The position numbers and the translations under genes are program-made. From NCBI RefSeq assembly GCF_003352165.1, contig NZ_CP029176.1:806001-870000 (forward strand): 64,000 bases of DNA. The letters run 5' to 3'. Below the pieces are notes generated by a model that was given only the letters and a program-made list of their open reading frames with translations, was not told where the DNA came from and did no database searches. The stretch comes from Acidibrevibacterium fodinaquatile. GTDB lineage: Bacteria > Pseudomonadota > Alphaproteobacteria > Acetobacterales > Acetobacteraceae. This document shows, one piece after another, positions 57,004-64,000 of the stretch (its first letter is position 1; every line of letters starts with the position of its first letter).

Positions 57004-58650
57004 ATGCGGGGCTCGGGACGCGATCTGGCGCGGCGACGGTGGGGCCGCGTCGCGGTTCTGACCATTCCCATGCTCGGCGCCTGCACCGTCGGGCCCGATT
57101 TCACCCCTGAAAAACCCTGGTGGCAGCCCTCCTCCTGGTCGAGCACGAAACCGACGGCGCCGGTCGAGAGGGCAAGCCTGGTCGACAACAAGCCGATCGA
57201 CCCGAAATGGTGGGATCAGTTCCAGGATCCCGAGCTGTCCCGTCTGGAACAAAGGGTTGCCTCGGAAAATCTCGATATGCGGATCGCCGATATGCGCCTT
57301 GGGGAATCGCGGAGCCAGCTCGGCATCACCCAGGCCAATCAATATCCGATCCTCAATGCCGACGGCTCCTATTCGCACCAATATCTGAGCCCGAACGGCG
57401 TCATCGGGCTGTTCCCGCCGGCCGGGGCGACCAGCAGCGGCGGCGGCTTCGGCGGTATCGCGCCGGGAACGACAGGCACCAGCTTCGGCTCGCTCGGCAG
57501 CTCGGCAGGCGGCACCGCCGGCACGCTTGGCGCTATTCCCGTGCAAGGCACCACGATCCCGCCCTTCAACCTTTATCAGTATGGCTTCGATGCCGCCTGG
57601 GAGATCGATTTCTGGGGCCAGGTCCGCCGTCAGGTGGAAGCGGCCAAAGCCATGGTGCAGGCGACCGAGGATCAGCGGCGCGACGCCCTGGTCTCGATCG
57701 AGGCGGAACTCGCGCGCGATTACATCAATCTCCGCGGCACCCAGCGCACCCTCGCGATCACCGAGGAAAACCTCGCGAGCGCCAATCAGAGCCTCGACCT
57801 GACCCGCCAGCGCGCCAGCGGCGGCCTGACGACCGACCTCGACGTCGCCAACGCCGAAGCCCAGGCCGACAACATCGCCGCGCAATTGCCGCCACTCCGC
57901 CAGCAGGAAGCGGAGCTGATCAACGCCATCAGCGAATTGCTTGGGCGTGAGCCCGGCGCGCTCAAGGCAGAACTGGCCGAGGCCAAGCCGATCCCGCCGG
58001 TGCCGCCGAGCGTGCCGATGGGCCTCCCCTCCGAACTCGCGCGCCGCCGCCCCGATATTCGCGCCGCCGAAGCGAGCCTCCACGCCGCGACCGCGCAAAT
58101 CGGCGTCGCGGTCGCCGATTTCTTCCCCAATGTCTCGCTCACCGGCAGCTTCGGCATCGCGGCCCTCAATGCCTCCCAGCTCGGCAGCTTGCGCTCGGAG
58201 CAATATGGCGTCGGGCCGACCGTGAGCCTGCCGATTTTCCGCGGCGGACAGCTCGTCTCCACCTTGGCGCTGCGCAAGCAGCAGCAAAAAGAGGCGGCGC
58301 TGACCTATCAGAAAACCGTCTTGCAGGCGCTCCACGACGTCGATAACGCGCTCACCGCCTATAATACTGAGCAAAAGCGCGAGGAAGAGCTGACCAAGAC
58401 CGTCACCGCCGCGCGGCGCGCCCTCGATCTCGCGCGTCAGCGCTACGTGCAGGGGGTCGCGACCTTCCTCGACGTCTTGACCGCGCAAAGCGTGCTGCTC
58501 GGCGCCGAACTCCAGCTCGCCCAGAGCACGACCCTGGTCTCGACCAATCTCGTCCTGCTTTATAAGGCGCTCGGCGGCGGCTGGGAGCAGAGCTATCCTC
58601 TGCCGCCCGAGCAACAAACCGCCGAAAAAGCGCATCAGCCGAGCCTTTGA
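57004..58650 (+). CDS. RND efflux outer-membrane lipoprotein, NodT family
   Basis: 548 aa. Lipoprotein signal with lipobox LGAC (Cys27), two outer-membrane efflux repeats (about residues 65-280 and 300-520), typical AAWEIDFWGQVRRQVEAAKA. A Gly/Ser/Thr-rich insert of about 50 residues (PPAGATSSGGGFGGIAPGTT ...) lies in the first beta-barrel strand region, an unusual feature. ATG 57004 is behind GGAGGATT. First gene of a complete RND system. Confidence 0.93.
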   Translation: MRGSGRDLARRRWGRVAVLTIPMLGACTVGPDFTPEKPWWQPSSWSSTKPTAPVERASLVDNKPIDPKWWDQFQDPELSRLEQRVASENLDMRIADMRLGESRSQLGITQANQYPILNADGSYSHQYLSPNGVIGLFPPAGATSSGGGFGGIAPGTTGTSFGSLGSSAGGTAGTLGAIPVQGTTIPPFNLYQYGFDAAWEIDFWGQVRRQVEAAKAMVQATEDQRRDALVSIEAELARDYINLRGTQRTLAITEENLASANQSLDLTRQRASGGLTTDLDVANAEAQADNIAAQLPPLRQQEAELINAISELLGREPGALKAELAEAKPIPPVPPSVPMGLPSELARRRPDIRAAEASLHAATAQIGVAVADFFPNVSLTGSFGIAALNASQLGSLRSEQYGVGPTVSLPIFRGGQLVSTLALRKQQQKEAALTYQKTVLQALHDVDNALTAYNTEQKREEELTKTVTAARRALDLARQRYVQGVATFLDVLTAQSVLLGAELQLAQSTTLVSTNLVLLYKALGGGWEQSYPLPPEQQTAEKAHQPSL

Positions 58651-58673
58651 CCGCCTTTGACCGCCTTTGACCG
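58644..58673. repeat. Three tandem copies of a 10-bp unit at a stop codon
   Basis: CCTTTGACCG is repeated three times head to tail; the stop codon TGA of the OMF gene lies in the first copy. Each copy carries an in-frame or near-frame TGA. Confidence 0.85.
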
Positions 58674-58710
58674 GGTCTTCTGGGTTGGTTAGGCTGATTT
58701 AAGCAGGTGG

Positions 58711-58746
58711 GTTCTTTTTTGAAAAAAAGAACCAAAAAACTTTTGC
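58711..58746. repeat. Dispersed T-rich hairpin repeat, copy 3 (unit A, inverted)
   Basis: GTTCTTTTTT and AAAAAAAGAAC form a hairpin, followed by CAAAAAACTTTTGCC. The reverse complement matches 26644-26679. It lies between the OMF and MFP genes inside the RND operon, where it could terminate or attenuate. Confidence 0.7.
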
Positions 58747-58824
58747 CTTTTTGGTATGCGCTGCGTCTCCTTTCCGGGGGACGGCTGTTTTTCGATGCTT
58801 CTCTGAGAAACTAGGGATTATCTG

Positions 58825-60024
58825 ATGTCATTTCGCATCGCCGCGCCGTGGCTCGCCGCTATTCTTCTTCTCACCGGGGCACCGGCTTGGGCACAATTCG
58901 GCCCTGGCGGGCCGCCGGCGGTCGGCGTCGTGCGCGCCGAGCCGCACGCGGTGACCGAAACCTCCGAATTCGTTGGCCGCATCCAGGCGACCGACCGCGT
59001 CAATCTCGTCGCCCGTGTCACCGCCTATCTCGAACAGATGACCTTCGTCGAAGGGGCGGAAGTCAAGAAAGGCGATCTCCTCTATCGCCTGGAACAGCCG
59101 CCGTTCGAAGCCGATGTCGAGGCTAAGGCGGCGACCATCGCGCAGATGCAAGCGCAGTTGCAAAACGCCGCGATCACCCTCCACCGCGCCGAAGCCCTCC
59201 TCCATACGCCGGCCGGCCAGCAATCGACGGTGGATGATGCGCGCGCCAATCAGCTCTCCTATCAGGCGCAATTGATGCAAGCGGAGGCCAATCTGCGGAT
59301 TTCGCGGATCAATCTCGATTACACCGAAATCCGCGCGCCGATCGATGGCAAGATCGGCCGCACCGCGGTCACCATCGGCAATGTCGTGAGCCCCTCATCG
59401 GGGACGTTGGCGACGATCGTGAGCCAGGATCCGATGTATGTGGTGTTTCCGATCTCGGTGCGCGCCGCCCTCGATCTCCGCCAGCGCTATCACGACAAAG
59501 GCGGCTTGAATGCCGTCGTCATTCGCGTCCGCCTCCCCGATGGCCGGATCTATGACCAGGTCGGCAAGGTCGATTTCGTCGACAATACGATCTCCGCCAA
59601 TACAGACACGATCACGCTCCGCGGCGTGATCGCCAATCCACGCCTGCCGGGTATCGATGCCAGCGGCGCCAAAACCAACGTCGCGGCGCGCGAATTGACC
59701 GATGGCGAATTCGTCAGAGTTCTCCTCGAAGGGGTCGAGCCGATCACCGCGCTGACCGTTCCTCGCGCCGCCATTCTCTCCGACCAGTCCGGGGATTATG
59801 TCTATGTCGTTGGCGCCGGCAACAAAATCGAGCAGCGGCGCTTGCAACTCGGCCAGTCGACGCCGACCGAGGCGGTGGTGTTGAAGGGGCTCGATGCCGG
59901 CGCGATGGTGGTGGTCGACGGTGTGCAGCGCGTCCGCCCCGGCCTCGTCGTTGCGCCCGGCCCCGCCTCGCCGCCGCCGAGCGCCAAGACGGCGGCGAGC
60001 AGTTCCGACACGAAGCGGGAGTGA
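58825..60024 (+). CDS. RND efflux periplasmic adaptor (membrane fusion protein)
   Basis: 399 aa. Signal peptide ([14 protein letters not shown]) then the lipoyl/coiled-coil/beta-barrel arrangement of AcrA-type adaptors: [20 protein letters not shown], helical hairpin about residues 95-155, [20 protein letters not shown]. The C-terminal tail is Pro/Ser/Lys-rich. Connects pump and outer-membrane channel. The pump starts 4 bp after its stop. Confidence 0.94.
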   Translation: MSFRIAAPWLAAILLLTGAPAWAQFGPGGPPAVGVVRAEPHAVTETSEFVGRIQATDRVNLVARVTAYLEQMTFVEGAEVKKGDLLYRLEQPPFEADVEAKAATIAQMQAQLQNAAITLHRAEALLHTPAGQQSTVDDARANQLSYQAQLMQAEANLRISRINLDYTEIRAPIDGKIGRTAVTIGNVVSPSSGTLATIVSQDPMYVVFPISVRAALDLRQRYHDKGGLNAVVIRVRLPDGRIYDQVGKVDFVDNTISANTDTITLRGVIANPRLPGIDASGAKTNVAARELTDGEFVRVLLEGVEPITALTVPRAAILSDQSGDYVYVVGAGNKIEQRRLQLGQSTPTEAVVLKGLDAGAMVVVDGVQRVRPGLVVAPGPASPPPSAKTAASSSDTKRE

Positions 60025-60028
60025 GCCG

Positions 60029-63000
60029 ATGATCTCCGCGATTTTCGTCGATCGCCCGCGGCTTGCGGTGGTGATCGCGATCGTCACCACGCTCGCCGGC
60101 ATCCTCGCCATGCTGCGCATTCCGGTTGCGCAATTCCCCGATATCGTGCCGCCGCAGGTGACGGTGACGGCAAGCTATCCCGGCGCCTCGGCCGATGTCG
60201 TCGAAACCAACATCGCCCAGCCGATCGAAAGCCAGGTGGTCGGCGTCGATCGCATGCTCTACATGAAATCGAACAGCGGCAATGATGGCAGCTACACGCT
60301 GAACACCAGCTTCTCGCTCGACACCAACCCCGATATCGACGTCGTCAACGTCAATAACCGGGTGCAGACGGCGATGTCGCAACTCCCGGCCGAGGTGCAG
60401 CAGGAAGGCTTGGTGGTGCAAAAGAAATCCGCCGCCGTCCTGCAATTCATCATTCTCTATAGCGAGAACGGCAAGCAAGATCCGTTGTTCATCACCAATT
60501 ATGTGATCATCAACGTTCTCGACAAGATCTCCCGCACGCCCGGCGTCGGGCAGGCGTCGCTGTTTGCCAAGATGAACTACTCGATGCGGATTTGGTTCGA
60601 CGTCCAACGCCTCGTCAGCCTCAATCTTTCGCCCTCCGATGTCATTGCCGCCATCCAAGCGCAGAACATTCAGGCGCCGGTCGGGCGCGTCGGCGCGCGG
60701 CCGATCGGCCCCGATCAGCAATTCCAGCTCAACGTCCAGACCCAGGGCCAGCTCAAGACCGCGAAGCAATTCGGCGAGATCGTGCTGCGCGCCTTTCCCG
60801 ATGGCTCGGTGTTGCGGGTGCGCGATGTCGCGCGGGTCGAGATGGGGGCGCAGAACGAGGACAGCGAAAGCCGCATCGATGGTCGCCCCGGCGTTCCGAT
60901 CGGCATCTATCTCTCGCCCGGCGCCAATGCCGTTGCCACCGCCGCAGCGGTGAACCAAACTCTCGCCGATCTCAGCAAGCGCTTTCCCGACGGGCTGAAG
61001 GCGCGGGTGATGTATGACAGCACCACTTTCGTCTCGGACACGATCCACGAGGTGATCCGCACCCTCACCGAAGCGTTTCTGCTGGTTGTGCTCGTCGTCT
61101 ATCTTTTCCTCGGCAATGCGCGTGCGACCATCATTCCGACGGTCGCGGTGCCGGTGAGCCTGGTTGGCACGTTTGCCGCGCTTCTTGCGCTCGGCTATTC
61201 CGCCAATACCGTCTCGTTGCTCGCGATGGTGCTCGCGATCGGTATCGTCGTCGATGACGCGATCGTCGTCGTCGAGAATGTCGAGCGGGTGATGGAGGAG
61301 GAGCCAGAGATTTCCCCCGCCGCGGCAACCAAGAAGGCGATGCGCCAGATCACCGCGCCGATCATCGCGATCACCCTGGTCCTGCTTTCGGTGTTCGTGC
61401 CGATCGCGTTCATCCCGGGGCTTTCGGGGACGCTGTTTCGTCAGTTCGCCGTCACCATCAGTGCCGCGATGCTGATTTCGGCGATCAACGCGCTGACCCT
61501 CTCGCCCGCGCTCTGCGCCGTCTTTCTTCGCCATACCGGCAAAAGACGCGGGCCGATCGGCCAGGTGCTGCGCGGCATCGATTTCCTGCGCGACGGCTAC
61601 GCCGCGATCGTGCGCCGGCTGCTGCGCTTCTCCGTTCTCGCCGTGCTGCTGATCGCAATCTTCGGTGTTGGCATCTGGGAATTGTCGCGCCACACGCCGA
61701 CCGGGTTTTTGCCCGAGGAAGATCAGGGGGCGTTTTTCATCGCCGTGCAATTGCCCGATGGCGCCTCGGTCGCGCGCACCTCGGAGACGACGCGCCAGGT
61801 CGAGGGCATTCTCGCGAAGATGCCCGAGGTCGAACACACGCTCTCGATCATTGGTTTTTCGCTGCTCGATTACGTCTCCGAACCCAATGCCGCGTTCATG
61901 GTCGCCCGCCTCAAACCCTTCGCCGACCGCAAGGGGGCGGCGAGTTCGGCGCAAATGCTGATCAGGAAAACCTTTGGTGCCGCCCAGGGCATCCGCTCGG
62001 CGATCGTCTTCCCCTTCAACTTGCCGCCGATCATCGGGCTCTCCACCTCCGGCGGCTTTGAATACGAACTCGAGGGGCTGGAGGGGCAGGATCCGGTGAC
62101 GATGGGCAGCGTCATGAACGGATTGCTCGCGGCCGCCAACCGCGATCCGCATCTCGCCCGCGTCTTCTCCACCTTCACCGCGACCAACCCCTCGATCTAT
62201 CTCGATATCGACCGCGAAAAGGCGCAAGCGCTCGGCCTCAATATCAGCGACGTCTTCACCGCGCTGCAAGCGACGCTCGGCGGCATCTATATCAATAATT
62301 TCAGCCTCTATGGCCGCACCTGGCAGGTCAATATCGAGGGCGAGGCGGCGAACCGGCGCGATCTCTCCGATATCTGGCAGATCTATGTGCGCAACAATGT
62401 CGGGGCGATGGTGCCGCTCCGCTCGATCGCTGACCTGCGCATCATCCAGGGGCCGCAGGTGATCATCCGCTACAATAATTACCGCGCGATCTCGATCCTC
62501 GGCAGCCCCGCGCCCGGCGTTTCCTCGGGCGATGCGTTGGCGGCGATGGCCGCGGTCTCCGCCAACACGTTGCCGCCGGGCTACGCGTTCGAGTGGACCG
62601 GCACCGCCTATCAGGAGCAGCTCGCCTCCGGGCGCACTGGCTTCATTCTCGCGCTCGCGGTGTTGTTCGCCTATCTCTTCCTGGTCGGGCTTTATGAGAG
62701 CTGGGTGATCCCGATTCCGGTCCTCTTGTCGGTGACGGTCGGCGTGGTCGGCTCGTTCATCGCCCTTCTGGTCTCGGGCCTGTCGCTTGATCTCTATGCT
62801 CAGATCGGCCTCGTCGTCCTGATCGCGCTGGCGGCGAAAAACGGTATCCTGATCGTCGAGTTCGCGAAAGAGCGACGCGAGGAGGGGCTTCCCATCCACG
62901 AGGCGGCAGCCCTCGGGGCCAAGATGCGGTTTCGTGCCGTGATGATGACCTCGGTCGCCTTCATCCTCGGCCTCGTGCCGCTGGTGTGGGCGGAGGGCGC

Positions 63001-63181
63001 GGCGATGTTGAGCCGGCGTGGCATCGGCACGGCGGTGTTCGGCGGCATGATCGCGGCGAGCGCTATCGGCATTTTTCTGATCCCGATGCTCTATGTCACC
63101 TTCCAGACCCTCCGCGAGCGGGTGAAAGCGCGGTTTTCACGCAAGCGTGCGCACACCCATGCCGAAACGGTGGGAGAATAG
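60029..63181 (+). CDS. RND efflux inner-membrane transporter (HAE1 family)
   Basis: 1050 aa, AcrB/MexB type. 12 membrane helices; the proton-relay Asp pair is in [16 protein letters not shown] (about residues 403-410). Segments [21 protein letters not shown] and [12 protein letters not shown] are hallmarks. Proton-driven efflux of drugs, dyes or solvents; substrate not defined. ATG 60029 follows a ribosome-binding GGGAGTGAG. Confidence 0.95.
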   Translation: MISAIFVDRPRLAVVIAIVTTLAGILAMLRIPVAQFPDIVPPQVTVTASYPGASADVVETNIAQPIESQVVGVDRMLYMKSNSGNDGSYTLNTSFSLDTNPDIDVVNVNNRVQTAMSQLPAEVQQEGLVVQKKSAAVLQFIILYSENGKQDPLFITNYVIINVLDKISRTPGVGQASLFAKMNYSMRIWFDVQRLVSLNLSPSDVIAAIQAQNIQAPVGRVGARPIGPDQQFQLNVQTQGQLKTAKQFGEIVLRAFPDGSVLRVRDVARVEMGAQNEDSESRIDGRPGVPIGIYLSPGANAVATAAAVNQTLADLSKRFPDGLKARVMYDSTTFVSDTIHEVIRTLTEAFLLVVLVVYLFLGNARATIIPTVAVPVSLVGTFAALLALGYSANTVSLLAMVLAIGIVVDDAIVVVENVERVMEEEPEISPAAATKKAMRQITAPIIAITLVLLSVFVPIAFIPGLSGTLFRQFAVTISAAMLISAINALTLSPALCAVFLRHTGKRRGPIGQVLRGIDFLRDGYAAIVRRLLRFSVLAVLLIAIFGVGIWELSRHTPTGFLPEEDQGAFFIAVQLPDGASVARTSETTRQVEGILAKMPEVEHTLSIIGFSLLDYVSEPNAAFMVARLKPFADRKGAASSAQMLIRKTFGAAQGIRSAIVFPFNLPPIIGLSTSGGFEYELEGLEGQDPVTMGSVMNGLLAAANRDPHLARVFSTFTATNPSIYLDIDREKAQALGLNISDVFTALQATLGGIYINNFSLYGRTWQVNIEGEAANRRDLSDIWQIYVRNNVGAMVPLRSIADLRIIQGPQVIIRYNNYRAISILGSPAPGVSSGDALAAMAAVSANTLPPGYAFEWTGTAYQEQLASGRTGFILALAVLFAYLFLVGLYESWVIPIPVLLSVTVGVVGSFIALLVSGLSLDLYAQIGLVVLIALAAKNGILIVEFAKERREEGLPIHEAAALGAKMRFRAVMMTSVAFILGLVPLVWAEGAAMLSRRGIGTAVFGGMIAASAIGIFLIPMLYVTFQTLRERVKARFSRKRAHTHAETVGE

Positions 63182-63268
63182 CGGGCGGCGCGGCGGGGGG
63201 CTTGGCCTCGGGCGCCGGGCGCGCCAATCTGTCTTGAAGATGCCCATGGGACGTGGAGAGCGAGAGCA

Positions 63269-64000
63269 ATGACCAAATTCGGCTTGGCCCAACCGGTGCG
63301 GCGGGTGGAAGACCCGCGCCTTCTCAAAGGCGAAGGTCGCTATACCGACGATATCACCCCGCCCGGCACGCTGATCGGGGTGGTATTGAGGAGCCCGCAC
63401 GCCCATGCCGCCATCACCCGGATCGATGTCGCGCAAGCGCGCACGCGCCCCGGCGTGGTCGCGGTCTATACCCATGCCGACCTTGCCGAGGACGGGCTCG
63501 GGACGCTGCCTTGCGCGATCCCGCTCAGCAACCGTGATGGCAGCCCGCGTTTCGATCCGCCGCATCCCGTGCTCGCCGACGGCACCGTGCGCCATGTCGG
63601 CGACCCGGTTGCCTTCATCGTCGCCGAAACCGTCCAAGCGGCGCGCGACGGCGCCGAGGCGGTCGAGATCGAGTATGACATTCTGCCCGCGGTGACCGAT
63701 CTCGCGCACGCGACCGAAGCGGGACAGCCGCGGGTCTGGGCGGGGGCGGCGGGCAATGTCTGCTTTGACTGGGAAACCGGCGATCGCGCCAAGACCGAGG
63801 CGCTGTTCGCCAAGGCAGCGCACGTCACCCGCCTCACGGTCGTCAACAACCGCGTCGTCGTCAACAGCATGGAGGCACGCGCCGCACTCGCCGAATTCGA
63901 CTCGACAGCCGGGCGCTGGACGCTGACCACCAACACCCAGGGCGGCTGGGTGATCAAGCAGTTGCTCGCGGACGCCATCTTCAAGGTCGGCGCCGACAAA
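63269..64000 (+). CDS. Xanthine dehydrogenase/CoxL-family molybdenum hydroxylase large subunit (5' part)
   Basis: The first 244 residues of a molybdopterin-binding large subunit; the frame is open to the window end. N-terminus GLAQPVRRVEDPRLLKGEGR followed by YTDDITPPGTLIGVVLRSPH is the hallmark of the aldehyde oxidase/xanthine dehydrogenase a/b hammerhead domain; GDPVAFIVAETVQAARDGAE follows. Enzyme type (CO dehydrogenase, aldehyde or aromatic hydroxylase) cannot be decided without the active-site loop. Start ATG 63269 behind GGAGAGCGAGAG. Confidence 0.9.
   Translation, partial: MTKFGLAQPVRRVEDPRLLKGEGRYTDDITPPGTLIGVVLRSPHAHAAITRIDVAQARTRPGVVAVYTHADLAEDGLGTLPCAIPLSNRDGSPRFDPPHPVLADGTVRHVGDPVAFIVAETVQAARDGAEAVEIEYDILPAVTDLAHATEAGQPRVWAGAAGNVCFDWETGDRAKTEALFAKAAHVTRLTVVNNRVVVNSMEARAALAEFDSTAGRWTLTTNTQGGWVIKQLLADAIFKVGADK

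Noticed and set aside
59744-62899. 1051-aa open frame on the minus strand
   Set aside because: It is the antisense of the RND pump gene; composition is a mirror of the real codons (Asp/Arg/Gly/Glu-rich), with no domain.

Overview
The window is GC-rich, densely coding and bacterial. Gene content (class I fructose-bisphosphatase next to a CbbR-like regulator, TimA/Tim44-domain protein, MltA, bactofilin, many HAAT-type ABC importers) and repeated T-rich hairpins point to an alphaproteobacterium, most likely Acetobacteraceae/Rhodospirillales. That placement is an inference. About 60 protein genes, one tRNA-Ala(CGC) and several repeat families are annotated.

Layout. (1) 1-1.7 kb: truncated class I fructose-bisphosphatase divergent from a CbbR-like LysR regulator, followed by a pair of REP-like hairpins. 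(2) 1.8-9.9 kb, minus strand: a TonB-like protein, then a tight aromatic operon read as binding protein, livG, livF, livH, livM, pobA, aryl-alcohol dehydrogenase. It looks like an uptake-plus-hydroxylation unit for 4-hydroxybenzoate-type compounds. (3) 10-13 kb: a pteridine-reductase-like SDR overlapping the end of uvrB. (4) 13.1-16.2 kb: 3-oxoacid CoA-transferase A/B and an acyl-CoA ligase; then cyclopropane fatty acid synthase (minus). (5) 17.6-21.6 kb: NMT1-type ABC importer, enolase, a small ORF. (6) 21.9-26.6 kb: epimerase and cupin, divergent from two tandem flavoproteins (TcuA-like and KstD-like). (7) 26.7-37.4 kb: IclR regulator divergent from a nine-gene operon: ThDP enzyme, HAAT importer with a fused permease-ATPase and two binding proteins, SCP2-like protein, alpha/beta hydrolase, HIBADH-type dehydrogenase.

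(8) 37.4-43.7 kb: housekeeping (mltA, timA, PfkB kinase, bactofilin, tRNA-Ala, TauD dioxygenase, lipoprotein). (9) 43.7-48.8 kb: a visibly AT-richer island with a PEP-CTERM protein, a two-gene operon made of a ThiF(E1-like)-nitroreductase fusion and a LuxI-like exosortase-associated acyltransferase, a 64-aa DUF6961-like protein and a long AT-rich non-coding stretch. This is the best candidate for an under-described system. (10) 48.8-54.8 kb: CLC channel with CBS domains, MFS transporter, tadA, class I amidotransferase, rRNA pseudouridine synthase, rsmD. (11) 54.8-63.2 kb: M20 peptidase and TetR regulator, divergent from a complete RND efflux system. (12) 63.3 kb to the end: truncated molybdenum hydroxylase large subunit.

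A T-rich hairpin repeat recurs at about 26.65, 52.75 and 58.73 kb, with a second related unit at 20.17 and 26.57 kb. Several 10-14 bp tandem duplications lie on or next to stop codons. No CRISPR array, rRNA operon, intact transposase or phage gene was seen.
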